From Comamonadaceae bacterium 2FH (lineage in GTDB: Bacteria; Pseudomonadota; Gammaproteobacteria; Burkholderiales; Burkholderiaceae_C), in contig SCMQ01000028.1 of assembly GCA_005503335.1 (NCBI GenBank), positions 1-64,000 of the forward strand: DNA of 64,000 bases. Reading direction: 5' to 3'. Of this stretch, positions 19,299 to 27,526 are shown in pieces (position 1 is the first letter of the stretch; each line of letters starts with the position of its first letter). The notes beneath the pieces are model-generated. The model was not told the DNA's origin and made no database searches. It saw only the letters and a list, made by a program, of their open reading frames with translations. A program made the position numbers and the translations under genes.

Positions 19299-20615
19299 AT
19301 GAATGCCTCCCGTCAAGACTCCGCCGTCCCTGACTCGCTGCACCAGCCCCTGGCCGAGCGCCTGCGCCCGCGACGCTTGAGCGAGGTCATAGGCCAGCAG
19401 CACCTGCTGGGCGAGGGCATGGCGCTGCGCATCGCCTTCGAGTCGGGCCGACCGCACAGCTGCATCCTCTGGGGGCCGCCCGGCACGGGCAAGACCACCA
19501 TCGCGCGCCTGATGGCCGACGCCTTCGACGCCCAGTTCATCGCCATCAGCGCGGTGCTGGGCGGCGTCAAGGACATCCGCGAGGCGGTGGAGCGCGCCGA
19601 GGCGGCGCGCAGCGGCCTGCACGCGCAGCGCACCATCGTCTTCGTCGACGAGGTGCACCGTTTCAACAAGAGCCAGCAGGACGCCTTCCTGCCGCATGTG
19701 GAAAGCGGCCTGTTCACCTTCATTGGCGCGACCACCGAGAACCCCTCGTTCGAGGTCAACTCGGCCCTGCTGTCGCGCGCTGCCGTCTACGTGCTGCAGC
19801 CGCTGTCGGAGGACGACCTGCGCCAGATCGTGGCGCGCGCCCAGGCCATAGGCGCGCTGCCGGCGCTGGAGGAGGCGGCGCTGGCGCGGCTGATCGCCTA
19901 CGCCGACGGCGACGCGCGGCGCCTGCTCAACACGCTGGAGACCCTGGCCGTGGCGGCGGCGCGCGAGCGCATGGACCCGGTCACCGACGTCTGGCTGCTC
20001 AGGGTGCTGGGCGAGCGCATGCGCCGCTACGACAAGGGCGGCGAGCAGTTCTACGACACCATCAGCGCCCTGCACAAGTCGGTGCGCGGCTCCGACCCCG
20101 ACGCCTCGCTCTACTGGTTCGTGCGCATGCTCGACGGCGGGGCCGATCCGCGCTACATGGCGCGGCGCCTGATCCGCATGGCCAGCGAGGACATCGGCCT
20201 GGCCGACCCGCGCGCCCTGCGCCTGGCGCTGGATGCGGCCGAGGTCTACGAGCGCCTGGGCTCGCCCGAGGGCGAGCTGGCGTTGGCCGAGTGCGTGGTC
20301 TACCTGGCCGTGGCGCCCAAGTCCAACGCCGTCTACAAGGCCTTCAACGAGGCCAAGGCCTTCGTCAAGAAGGATGGCACCCGTCCGGTGCCCATGCACC
20401 TGCGCAATGCGCCGACGAAACTGATGAAGGAGCTCGATTACGGCAAGGGCTACCGCTACGCGCACGACGAAGAAGGTGGTTTCGCCGCAGGCGAGCGCTA
20501 CCTGCCCGAGGGCATGGCCGCGCCGGGCTTCTACCGGCCCGTGCCGCGCGGCCTGGAAATCCGCATAGCCGATAAGCTCGAGGAACTCAAGCGGCTGAAC
20601 AATCAGAAATCCTAA
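19299..20615 (+). CDS. rarA: Replication-associated recombination protein A
   Basis: A 438-residue AAA+ ATPase of the RarA/MgsA/WRNIP1 family, which acts at stalled replication forks. LAERLRPRRLSEVIGQQHLLG opens the protein, Walker A is WGPPGTGKTT near residue 58, Walker B is IVFVDEVHRFNKSQQD, and sensor 1 is GATTENPSFEVNSALLSR. The C-terminal tetramerisation part contains KSVRGSDPDASLYW and MASEDIGLADPRAL. The length is normal. It stands alone. Confidence 0.96.
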   Translation: MNASRQDSAVPDSLHQPLAERLRPRRLSEVIGQQHLLGEGMALRIAFESGRPHSCILWGPPGTGKTTIARLMADAFDAQFIAISAVLGGVKDIREAVERAEAARSGLHAQRTIVFVDEVHRFNKSQQDAFLPHVESGLFTFIGATTENPSFEVNSALLSRAAVYVLQPLSEDDLRQIVARAQAIGALPALEEAALARLIAYADGDARRLLNTLETLAVAAARERMDPVTDVWLLRVLGERMRRYDKGGEQFYDTISALHKSVRGSDPDASLYWFVRMLDGGADPRYMARRLIRMASEDIGLADPRALRLALDAAEVYERLGSPEGELALAECVVYLAVAPKSNAVYKAFNEAKAFVKKDGTRPVPMHLRNAPTKLMKELDYGKGYRYAHDEEGGFAAGERYLPEGMAAPGFYRPVPRGLEIRIADKLEELKRLNNQKS

Positions 20616-20714
20616 TGTAGTCCCAAGCCCGCTGATGCAGGTCCGGTTTCCAGGGTAAACCCCTGTCATTCCTTGGCTTTCAGGCGGCCGACCCTTGGCT
20701 ACAATCGCCTGCTC

Positions 20715-20749
20715 AAACCCGCCCAAGTGTGTGCCCTGGCGGGTTTTTT
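20715..20749 (+). terminator. Rho-independent terminator after rarA
   Basis: A 9-bp stem, AAACCCGCC (20715-20723) with GGCGGGTTT (20738-20746), 14-nt loop, and a T-run to 20749. It lies 100 bp after rarA and 100 bp before livH, insulating the liv operon. A TACAAT at 20700-20705 just upstream could start a very short transcript, but the -35 is poor. Confidence 0.75.
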
Positions 20750-20849
20750 GCTAGGTAGCTGTTCAGCTCACAAGGCCTGGATCGCTACAGCCATCGACCG
20801 ATGGCGCGAAACAGGCACGAGCCGGTCACAAACACGGAGAACCAAGGTT

Positions 20850-21779
20850 ATGGAAGTCTTGCTACAGCAGATCATCAACGGTCTGGTCCTGGGCAGCATG
20901 TACGCCCTCGTCGCGCTGGGCTACACGATGGTGTACGGCATCATCAACCTCATCAATTTTGCCCACGGAGAAGTCCTGATGGTCGGCGCGCTGACCAGCT
21001 GGAGCATCATCGGCCTGATGCAGGGGGCCATGCCGGGAGCGCCGGGCTGGGTCATCCTGATCCTGGCCATGGTCATCGCCTGCGCGGTGGCGGCGGCGCT
21101 CAATTTCGTGATCGAGAAGGTGGCCTACCGGCCGCTGCGCAACAGCCCCAAGCTGGCGCCGCTGATCACCGCCATCGGCATGAGCATCCTGCTGCAGACG
21201 CTGGCCATGATCGTCTGGAAGCCCAACTACAAGCCCTATCCCACGCTGCTGCCGAGCACGCCGTTCGACATCGCCGGCGCGGTGATCACGCCGACCCAGA
21301 TCATGATCCTGGGCATGACCGCGGTCTCGCTGGCGGTGCTGATGTGGCTGGTCAACTACACCAAGCTGGGGCGCGCCATGCGCGCCACGGCCGAGAACCC
21401 GCGCGTGGCCGGCCTGATGGGCGTCAAGCCCGACATGGTGATCTCGGCCACCTTCATCATCGGCGCCATCCTGGCCACCATCGCCGGCATCATGTATGCG
21501 TCCAACTACGGCACGGTGCAGCACACCATGGGCTTCCTGCCCGGCCTCAAGGCCTTCACCGCCGCGGTGTTCGGCGGCATCGGCAACCTGGCCGGCGCGG
21601 TGGTCGGCGGCATCCTGCTGGGGCTGATCGAGTCGATCGGCTCGGGCTACATCGGCGCGCTCACGGGCGGCGTGCTGGGCAGCCACTACGCCGACATCTT
21701 CGCCTTCATCGTGCTGATCATCGTGCTCACGCTGCGGCCCTCGGGTCTGCTCGGCGAGCGCGTGGCGGACCGTGCCTGA
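20850..21779 (+). CDS. livH: Branched-chain amino acid ABC transporter permease LivH
   Basis: A 309-residue inner-membrane permease of the HAAT (LIV-I) ABC family. The start MEVLLQQIINGLVLGSMYALVALGYTMVYGI, the conserved NFAHGE loop, and the coupling-type segment GRAMRATAENPRVAGLMGV are typical. About eight membrane helices are visible. It pairs with LivM to form the membrane channel. It is first in livHMGF; no periplasmic binding protein gene is attached, so the substrate could be leucine-type amino acids or another amide or amino acid. Confidence 0.93.
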   Translation: MEVLLQQIINGLVLGSMYALVALGYTMVYGIINLINFAHGEVLMVGALTSWSIIGLMQGAMPGAPGWVILILAMVIACAVAAALNFVIEKVAYRPLRNSPKLAPLITAIGMSILLQTLAMIVWKPNYKPYPTLLPSTPFDIAGAVITPTQIMILGMTAVSLAVLMWLVNYTKLGRAMRATAENPRVAGLMGVKPDMVISATFIIGAILATIAGIMYASNYGTVQHTMGFLPGLKAFTAAVFGGIGNLAGAVVGGILLGLIESIGSGYIGALTGGVLGSHYADIFAFIVLIIVLTLRPSGLLGERVADRA

Positions 21780-21797
21780 GGCCGGCGGGAGAACACC

Positions 21798-22874
21798 ATG
21801 AAACAGAACAAGACCTTCGTGCTGCTGGCCGCCGCCGGCCTGCTGATCCTGCCGCTGCTGCTGCAGGGCTTCGGCAACGCCTGGGTGCGCATCGCCGACG
21901 TGGCCCTGCTCTATGTGATGCTGGCCCTTGGCCTGAACATCGTGGTCGGCTACGCCGGCCTGCTGGACCTGGGCTACGTCGCCTTCTTCGCCGTCGGCGC
22001 CTACATGTTCGGACTGATGGCCTCGCCGCACCTGTCGGACACCTTCGCCGCCTTCGCAGCCATCTTCCCCAACGGCCTGCACACGCCGCTGTGGATCGTG
22101 ATCCCGCTCGGCGCGGGCCTGGCCGGTTTCTTCGGCGTGTTGCTGGGCGCGCCCACGCTGAAGCTGCGCGGCGACTACCTGGCCATCGTGACGCTGGGCT
22201 TCGGCGAGATCATCCGCGTGTTCCTGAACAACCTGGACCACCCGGTCAACATCACCAACGGCCCCAAGGGCCTGAACCAGATCGACTCGATCAAGTTCTT
22301 CGGCTTCAACCTCGGCAAGCCGCTGAGCGTGGGCGGCTTTGAGCTGGCCTCGGTCACGCTCTACTACTACCTGTTCCTGGCCCTGGTGCTGCTCAGCGTG
22401 CTGATCTGCCACCGCCTGGAGGTCTCGCGCATCGGCCGCGCCTGGATGGCGATCCGCGAGGACGAGATCGCGGCCAAGGCCATGGGCATCAACACCCGCA
22501 ACATGAAGCTGCTGGCCTTCGGCATGGGCGCCACCTTCGGCGGCGTCTCGGGCTCGATGTTCGGCGCCTTCCAGGGCTTCGTCTCGCCCGAGTCGTTCAG
22601 CCTGATGGAGTCGGTGATGATCGTCGCCATGGTGGTGCTGGGCGGCATCGGCCACCTGCCGGGCGTGATCCTGGGCGCCGTGCTGCTGGCGGCCCTGCCC
22701 GAGGTGCTGCGCTACGTGGCTGGCCCGCTGCAGGCCATGACCGACGGCCGGCTCGACGCCGCCATCCTGCGCCAGCTGCTGATCGCGCTGGCCATGATCG
22801 TCGTGATGCTGATGCGACCGCGCGGCCTGTGGCCCTCGCCCGAGCACGGCAAGGCCCTGCGCGCCGTCAAGTAA
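21798..22874 (+). CDS. livM: Branched-chain amino acid ABC transporter permease LivM
   Basis: A 358-residue permease, partner of LivH. The family motif LGLNIVVGYAGLLDLGYVAFFAVGAY is present, as is the EAA-like loop GRAWMAIREDEIAAKAMGI, followed by FGMGATFGGVSGSMFGAFQGFVSPESF. It starts 18 bp after livH and ends 10 bp before livG, so the four genes form one message. An insertion of about 20 residues (DTFAAFAAIFPNGLHTP) between helices is usual in betaproteobacteria. Confidence 0.93.
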   Translation: MKQNKTFVLLAAAGLLILPLLLQGFGNAWVRIADVALLYVMLALGLNIVVGYAGLLDLGYVAFFAVGAYMFGLMASPHLSDTFAAFAAIFPNGLHTPLWIVIPLGAGLAGFFGVLLGAPTLKLRGDYLAIVTLGFGEIIRVFLNNLDHPVNITNGPKGLNQIDSIKFFGFNLGKPLSVGGFELASVTLYYYLFLALVLLSVLICHRLEVSRIGRAWMAIREDEIAAKAMGINTRNMKLLAFGMGATFGGVSGSMFGAFQGFVSPESFSLMESVMIVAMVVLGGIGHLPGVILGAVLLAALPEVLRYVAGPLQAMTDGRLDAAILRQLLIALAMIVVMLMRPRGLWPSPEHGKALRAVK

Positions 22875-22884
22875 GGAGAGCACC

Positions 22885-23655
22885 ATGGCAGACACCGTAT
22901 TGAAAGTGGCCGGCATCTCCAAGCGCTTCGGCGGCCTGCAGGCCCTGAGCGACGTGGGCATCAGCATCGAGCGCGGCCAGGTCTATGGCCTGATCGGCCC
23001 CAACGGCGCGGGCAAGACCACGTTCTTCAACGTGATCACCGGCCTGTACACGCCCGACAGCGGCAGCTTCGAGCTGGCCGGCAAACCCTACCAGCCCACG
23101 GCCGTGCACGAGGTGGCCAAGGCCGGCATCGCGCGCACCTTCCAGAACATCCGCCTGTTCGCCGAGATGACGGCACTGGAGAACGTGATGGTGGGGCGCC
23201 ACATCCGCACCGGCTCGGGCCTGCTGGGCGCGATCTTCCGCACTTCCGGCTTCAAGGCCGAGGAGGCCGCGATCGCCCAGCGCGCGCGCGAGCTGCTCGA
23301 CTACGTGGGCATAGGCAAGTACGCCGACTACAAGGCGCGTACCCTGAGCTACGGCGACCAGCGCCGCCTGGAGATCGCGCGCGCCCTGGCCACCGACCCG
23401 CAGCTGATCGCACTGGACGAGCCGGCCGCCGGCATGAACGCCACCGAGAAGGTGTTGCTGCGCCAGCTGATCGACCAGATCCGCAAGGACAACCGCACCA
23501 TTTTGCTGATCGAGCACGACGTCAAGCTGGTGATGGGCCTGTGCGACCGCGTCACCGTGCTCGACTACGGCAAGCAGATCGCCGAGGGCACGCCGGCGGA
23601 CGTGCAGAAGAACGAAAAAGTGATCGAGGCCTACCTGGGCACGGGAGGACATTGA
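22885..23655 (+). CDS. livG: Branched-chain amino acid ABC transporter ATPase LivG
   Basis: A 256-residue ATP-binding subunit. Walker A is GPNGAGKTTFFN near residue 38, the signature is TLSYGDQRRLEIARAL (LSYG variant of LSGGQ, normal for LivG), and Walker B is LIALDEPAAGMN. The BCA_ABC C-terminal tail (KVIEAYLGTGGH) is present. It energises uptake through LivH-LivM together with LivF. It is separated from livF by a single base. Confidence 0.95.
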   Translation: MADTVLKVAGISKRFGGLQALSDVGISIERGQVYGLIGPNGAGKTTFFNVITGLYTPDSGSFELAGKPYQPTAVHEVAKAGIARTFQNIRLFAEMTALENVMVGRHIRTGSGLLGAIFRTSGFKAEEAAIAQRARELLDYVGIGKYADYKARTLSYGDQRRLEIARALATDPQLIALDEPAAGMNATEKVLLRQLIDQIRKDNRTILLIEHDVKLVMGLCDRVTVLDYGKQIAEGTPADVQKNEKVIEAYLGTGGH

Positions 23656-23656
23656 G

Positions 23657-24373
23657 ATGGCAGACACACTCCTGAAAGTCAAGGGCCTGAAGGTCGCCTA
23701 CGGCGGCATCCAGGCCGTCAAGGGCGTCGATTTCGAGGTGCGCGAGGGCGAGCTGGTCTCGCTGATCGGCTCCAACGGCGCCGGCAAGACCACCACCATG
23801 AAGGCCATCACCGGCACGCTGGCGATCCATGAGGGCGACATCGAGTACCTGGGCAAAAGCATCAAGGGCCAGGGCCCCTGGGACTTGGTCAAGCAGGGCC
23901 TGGCCATGGTGCCGGAAGGCCGCGGCGTGTTCACGCGCATGACCATTACCGAGAACCTGCAGATGGGCGCCTACATCCGCTCGGACCGGGCCGGCATCGC
24001 CAGCGACATCGAGAAGGTGTTCACCATCTTCCCGCGCCTGCGCGAGCGCAAGGACCAGCTGGCAGGCACGATGTCGGGCGGCGAGCAGCAGATGCTGGCC
24101 ATGGGCCGCGCGCTGATGAGCCGGCCCAAGGTGCTGCTGCTGGACGAACCCTCGATGGGCCTGTCGCCGATCATGGTGGACAAGATCTTCGAGGTCGTGA
24201 AAGACGTCTACGCCCAGGGCGTGACCATCCTGCTGGTCGAGCAGAACGCCAGCCGCGCGCTGGCCATCGCCGACCGCGGCTACGTCATGGACTCGGGCCT
24301 GATCACCATGAACGGCGCGGGCAAGGAGATGCTGAGCGACCCCAAGGTGCGCGCCGCCTACCTCGGCGAGTGA
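23657..24373 (+). CDS. livF: Branched-chain amino acid ABC transporter ATPase LivF
   Basis: A 238-residue ATPase, second ATP-binding subunit of the system. Walker A is GSNGAGKTTTMK, the LivF-specific MVPEGRGVFTRMTITENLQMG follows, the signature is MSGGEQQMLAMGRAL, and Walker B is LLLDEPSMGLSP. It is the last gene of livHMGF. A REP-like repeat starts 2 bp after its stop codon. Confidence 0.95.
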   Translation: MADTLLKVKGLKVAYGGIQAVKGVDFEVREGELVSLIGSNGAGKTTTMKAITGTLAIHEGDIEYLGKSIKGQGPWDLVKQGLAMVPEGRGVFTRMTITENLQMGAYIRSDRAGIASDIEKVFTIFPRLRERKDQLAGTMSGGEQQMLAMGRALMSRPKVLLLDEPSMGLSPIMVDKIFEVVKDVYAQGVTILLVEQNASRALAIADRGYVMDSGLITMNGAGKEMLSDPKVRAAYLGE

Positions 24374-24374
24374 A

Positions 24375-24562
24375 GAGCGTGGGGGCGATCAGGCCGGCGC
24401 CGGGCCGCCCCAAGCCGGTCTGGGCCCCCTCGGGGCCGGGCCGAAGCGTGATGCCTCGGAACGTGCATAGCGCAGGCCCAGCATGGGCTCGCTACGCTGT
24501 ACAGCTTCGCGCACGGACGCTGCGCGAGCCCAGCGAGGACACGCAGTGCCGAGCGTGGGGGC
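24375..24562. repeat. REP-like repeat region between livF and the MgtC gene
   Basis: This convergent spacer starts with GAGCGTGGGGGC (24375-24386), continues with a GC-rich block to about 24436 that closely matches the copy at 39429-39514, and has the same GAGCGTGGGGGC again at 24551-24562. The middle part (24437-24550) is palindrome-rich and has no supported gene. It may help terminate both flanking transcripts. Confidence 0.65.
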
Positions 24563-24566
24563 GACT

Positions 24567-25325
24567 TCAGTTCCGCGCGTGCTCGAGCTGGTAGGTCTGC
24601 ACCCCCTCGAGGACGCTCAGCTCCTGGCTCAGCTCGGTGAGCGAGGCGCCGCGGTTGCGGCCCAGGGCGACGGCGATGAAGCACCACTCCGGCTGGCCGT
24701 CCGCGTAGCGGATGGAGAACGAGCCGGAGGCGACCTCGTAGCCGCGCCCCAGGGCCATCTGCCGCAGCCGTCCGAGATCGGGCACGAAGCCGGGCATGAA
24801 TTTCACGGTGACCGAGACGGCATGGCGTGAGGGCAGCAGCCGCTCCAGCCGCGACACGCCCGTCATGCAGCCGGCCGACAGCAAGGCCACGAGGATGGCC
24901 GCGAAGTAGAAGCCCAGCCCCACCAGCACGCCTATGCCCGAGGCTGCCCAGATCGAGGCGGCCGTGGTCAGGCCGCTGATGCTGAGCCCCACCCTCATGA
25001 TGATGCCGGCCCCCAGGAAGCCTACGCCGGTCACGATGCCCTGGATCACGCGGGTCGGGTCGGCCGCCGACACCGCGGCGCTGCCGCCGAACCAGAAGTC
25101 CGGATAGCCGGCCGCCACGGTGAGCGCCGACGAGGTCATGCAGACCAGTCCGTAGGTGCGCATACCGGCTGCGCGTCCGTGGTAGAAGCGCTCGTAGCCG
25201 ACCAGCAGCCCCAGCAGCAAGGCCCCCAGCACGTTGAAGAACACCACAAGATTGGTGCCGAGCTCGCTGTTCGACCAGTAGGCCATGAGCGCGGGGAGTG
25301 ACAGCGGGTTCATTGCGGCGTCCAT
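24567..25325 (-). CDS. MgtC/SapB family membrane protein
   Basis: A 252-residue protein with an N-terminal MgtC domain of about five membrane helices. The signature LLVGYERFYHGRAAGMRTYGLVC and the segment GIVTGVGFLGAGIIMR are conserved. The C-terminal 80 residues form a soluble ACT-like domain. Relatives affect magnesium homeostasis, F-ATPase activity or virulence; which applies is unknown. Start may be 25325 or 25313. It begins 13 bp after the upstream Bug receptor gene ends and may be translated from the same mRNA. Confidence 0.88.
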   Translation of the reverse strand: MDAAMNPLSLPALMAYWSNSELGTNLVVFFNVLGALLLGLLVGYERFYHGRAAGMRTYGLVCMTSSALTVAAGYPDFWFGGSAAVSAADPTRVIQGIVTGVGFLGAGIIMRVGLSISGLTTAASIWAASGIGVLVGLGFYFAAILVALLSAGCMTGVSRLERLLPSRHAVSVTVKFMPGFVPDLGRLRQMALGRGYEVASGSFSIRYADGQPEWCFIAVALGRNRGASLTELSQELSVLEGVQTYQLEHARN

Positions 25326-25338
25326 GGCGGCGTCCGAT

Positions 25339-26310
25339 TCAGTCCACGCGGGCCCCGCTGGCCTTGACCAGCTTCTCGTACTTGGCGAGCTCGCTCTTCA
25401 TGAAGGCGCCGAACTGCTCGGGCGTGGTCGGCACCGGCTCGGCCAGCAGGGCGGCGAAGCGGGTGCGGGTCTCGGGCGCCTGCAGGGCGGCGACGAAGGC
25501 CTGGTTCAGCCGCGCCAGCGTCTCCTTGGGCGTGGCGGCCGGCGCGACCAGGCCCCACCAGGTGTCGATGGCGAAGCCCTTGAGCGTCTCGGCCACGGCC
25601 GGCACCTCGGGCAGGGCCGGGCTGCGCTGTGCCGTGGTCACGGCCAGGGCCTTGAGCTTGCCGCTTCGGATGTTGGGCGCGGCGGTGGCCAGGTTGTCGA
25701 AGTTGAAGTCGACCTGGCCCGACAGCAGGGCCAGCTGGGCCGGGTTGCCGCCGTTGTAGGGGATGTGCAGCGCGAAGATGCCGGCGTCGCGCTTGAACAT
25801 CTCGCCGGCCAGGTGGCCGGCGCTGCCGTTGCCGCCCGAGCCGTAATTGAGCTGCGCCGGGTGGGTCTTGGCGTAGGCGATCAGGTCGGCCAGGGTCTGG
25901 ATCTTCAGGCGCTGCGCGGTCTCGGCGTTCATCACCAGCACGTTGGGCACGCGCAGCATCTGCGTGATGGGCGCGAAATCGCGCGCCGCGTCGTAGGGCA
26001 TGCGGCCGAACAGCCAGGGGTTGATGGCGTGCGTGGCCACGGCCGCGATGCCTATGGTCAGCCCATCGGGCGCGGCCTTGGCGACCGCGTCGGCGCCGAT
26101 GTTGCCGCCCGCGCCGGGGCGGTTCTCGATCACCACCGTGCCCAGCGTGTCCCTGACCCGCTCGGCCAGTGCACGCGCGGTCACGTCGATCGGCCCGCCG
26201 GCGGCATAAGGCACGATCAGGCGTATGGTCCGCGCCTGCGCGGCGACCAGGGGGCAGGCGAGGGCGGCCGAGGCCGCAGCGGCGGAGGCGATAAGGGTTC
26301 TGCGTTTCAT
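25339..26310 (-). CDS. Bug/TctC-family periplasmic solute receptor
   Basis: A 323-residue extracytoplasmic receptor. A signal peptide (MKRRTLIASAAAASAALA...AQA) is followed by IRLIVPYAAGGPIDVTARALAERV, the ligand loop, PGAGGNIGADAVAKAAPDG, and the second family motif IPYNGGNPAQLALLSGQV. The start at 26310 was chosen for the signal peptide. It has no membrane partners nearby. It is divergent from the DctP gene, and the shared 170-bp spacer includes a 14-bp palindrome. Confidence 0.92.
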   Translation of the reverse strand: MKRRTLIASAAAASAALACPLVAAQARTIRLIVPYAAGGPIDVTARALAERVRDTLGTVVIENRPGAGGNIGADAVAKAAPDGLTIGIAAVATHAINPWLFGRMPYDAARDFAPITQMLRVPNVLVMNAETAQRLKIQTLADLIAYAKTHPAQLNYGSGGNGSAGHLAGEMFKRDAGIFALHIPYNGGNPAQLALLSGQVDFNFDNLATAAPNIRSGKLKALAVTTAQRSPALPEVPAVAETLKGFAIDTWWGLVAPAATPKETLARLNQAFVAALQAPETRTRFAALLAEPVPTTPEQFGAFMKSELAKYEKLVKASGARVD

Positions 26311-26436
26311 GGCGCCTATTGTGTGCGCAAACCCTGGACAGCCGCGCAACGGACGCGCAGGGCAGGCCTGATCGGGGCGTTCCGTCGAACTTGTTTGCCT
26401 ATATGTCATTGTTGGTGTTTAATTTGTCGGCGTCAG

Positions 26437-26450
26437 TTTTGTTTACAAAA
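26437..26450. promoter_or_regulatory. Palindromic operator candidate (TTTTGT-TT-ACAAAA)
   Basis: A perfect 14-bp palindrome in the AT-rich spacer between the divergent Bug receptor (minus) and DctP (plus) genes, 33 bp upstream of the DctP start. The TGT-N2-ACA core matches the kind of site bound by GntR-family regulators. No GntR gene is in the window, so this is a guess based on the motif. Confidence 0.45.
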
Positions 26451-26482
26451 TTAAAGCTCTGTCACGAGCGGGAGGAGACGTG

Positions 26483-27493
26483 ATGAAGGGGTGCAGTTTC
26501 CGGCGGCCCGGGCTGGGCGTTCTGGGGCGTCTGTCGGGCTGGGCGCTGGCATGGGGGATGTTCTGCGGCGCGGCCCAGGCCGAGCCGCTGCGCGTGGCGG
26601 GCAATTTCCCGGTCGACCATTCCAGCAGCGTGGCGATGGCGCAGTTCAAGCAGGATGTGGAGAAGGCGGGCGGCGGGGCGCTGCAGCTCGAGTTGTACCC
26701 GGCGATGAAGCTGGGCAGCGCCAAGGACAACGTCGACCAGGTGCGCGGCGGCGCCATCTTCATGACCTGGATTCCCCCGGCCTACCTGTCGGCCGGCATC
26801 CCGGAGCTCAGCGCGCTGAGCATTCCCTTCGCCTTTGCCGACCGCCAGGCGGCCTTCCGCGTGGTGGACGGCAAGGTCGGCCACCTGCTGGCCGACAAGC
26901 TTGCCGCCAAGGGGCTGGTGCTGCTGGGCTTCATGGAACTGGGGCCGCGCCAGCTGACCAGCGGCCCGCGGCCTATCCGTTCGCTGGCCGACCTGCAGGG
27001 GCTGAAGCTGCGCCTGCAGCCCGACGAGATCCACATGGCGACCTTCCGCGCGCTGGGCGCGCAGCCGGTGGCGATCGACGTCAAGGAGCTCTACGGCGCG
27101 CTGGAGAGCGGGGCCGTGGAGGCCCAGGAGAACCCGTTCTCGGTGATAAGGCAGCGCAACCTGGACAAGGTCCAGAAATACCTGGCCAACACCTCGCATT
27201 TCTTCGACTTCATCCTGCTGCTGGCCAACCGCAAGCAGTTCGATGCCCTGCGGCCCGAACAGCAGAAGATCGTGCGCGAGGCCGCGGCCAAGGCGGTCTA
27301 TGCCCAGCGCATCGCGGCGGCGGCCGAGGACATAGGCGCCATCGTCGAGCTGGCGAACCGCGGCATGGTGCTCGAGCCGGTGCGCCCCTCCTTCCGCGCC
27401 GACCTGAGGCGCGCCACCCAGGGGGTGGTCGACAGCGTGCGCCAGAAAGCCGGCGCGCAGCTGGTCGACGCGGTGCTGAACCCGGGGTCCTGA
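26483..27493 (+). CDS. TRAP transporter solute-binding protein DctP
   Basis: A 336-residue periplasmic receptor of the DctP family, which hands organic acids to TRAP membrane subunits. The signal peptide ends GAAQAEP near residue 33. The family motif YPAMKLGSAKDNVDQVRGGAI follows, then the substrate-gripping region LKLRLQPDEIHMATFRALGAQPVAIDVKELYGALESGAVEAQENP. The DctQ and DctM membrane genes are absent, so it is an orphan receptor. The ATG at 26483 is 7 nt after GGAGG; a GTG one codon earlier is possible. Confidence 0.9.
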   Translation: MKGCSFRRPGLGVLGRLSGWALAWGMFCGAAQAEPLRVAGNFPVDHSSSVAMAQFKQDVEKAGGGALQLELYPAMKLGSAKDNVDQVRGGAIFMTWIPPAYLSAGIPELSALSIPFAFADRQAAFRVVDGKVGHLLADKLAAKGLVLLGFMELGPRQLTSGPRPIRSLADLQGLKLRLQPDEIHMATFRALGAQPVAIDVKELYGALESGAVEAQENPFSVIRQRNLDKVQKYLANTSHFFDFILLLANRKQFDALRPEQQKIVREAAAKAVYAQRIAAAAEDIGAIVELANRGMVLEPVRPSFRADLRRATQGVVDSVRQKAGAQLVDAVLNPGS

Positions 27494-27526
27494 GGCTGAT
27501 GGGCGGTCTGCGCCATGGGTGCGGCG

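Noticed and set aside
20700-20749. Short sRNA or attenuator made of TACAAT plus a terminator before livH
   Set aside because: The -35 is poor and the transcript would be about 40 nt with no leader peptide codons. A plain terminator for rarA explains the hairpin.
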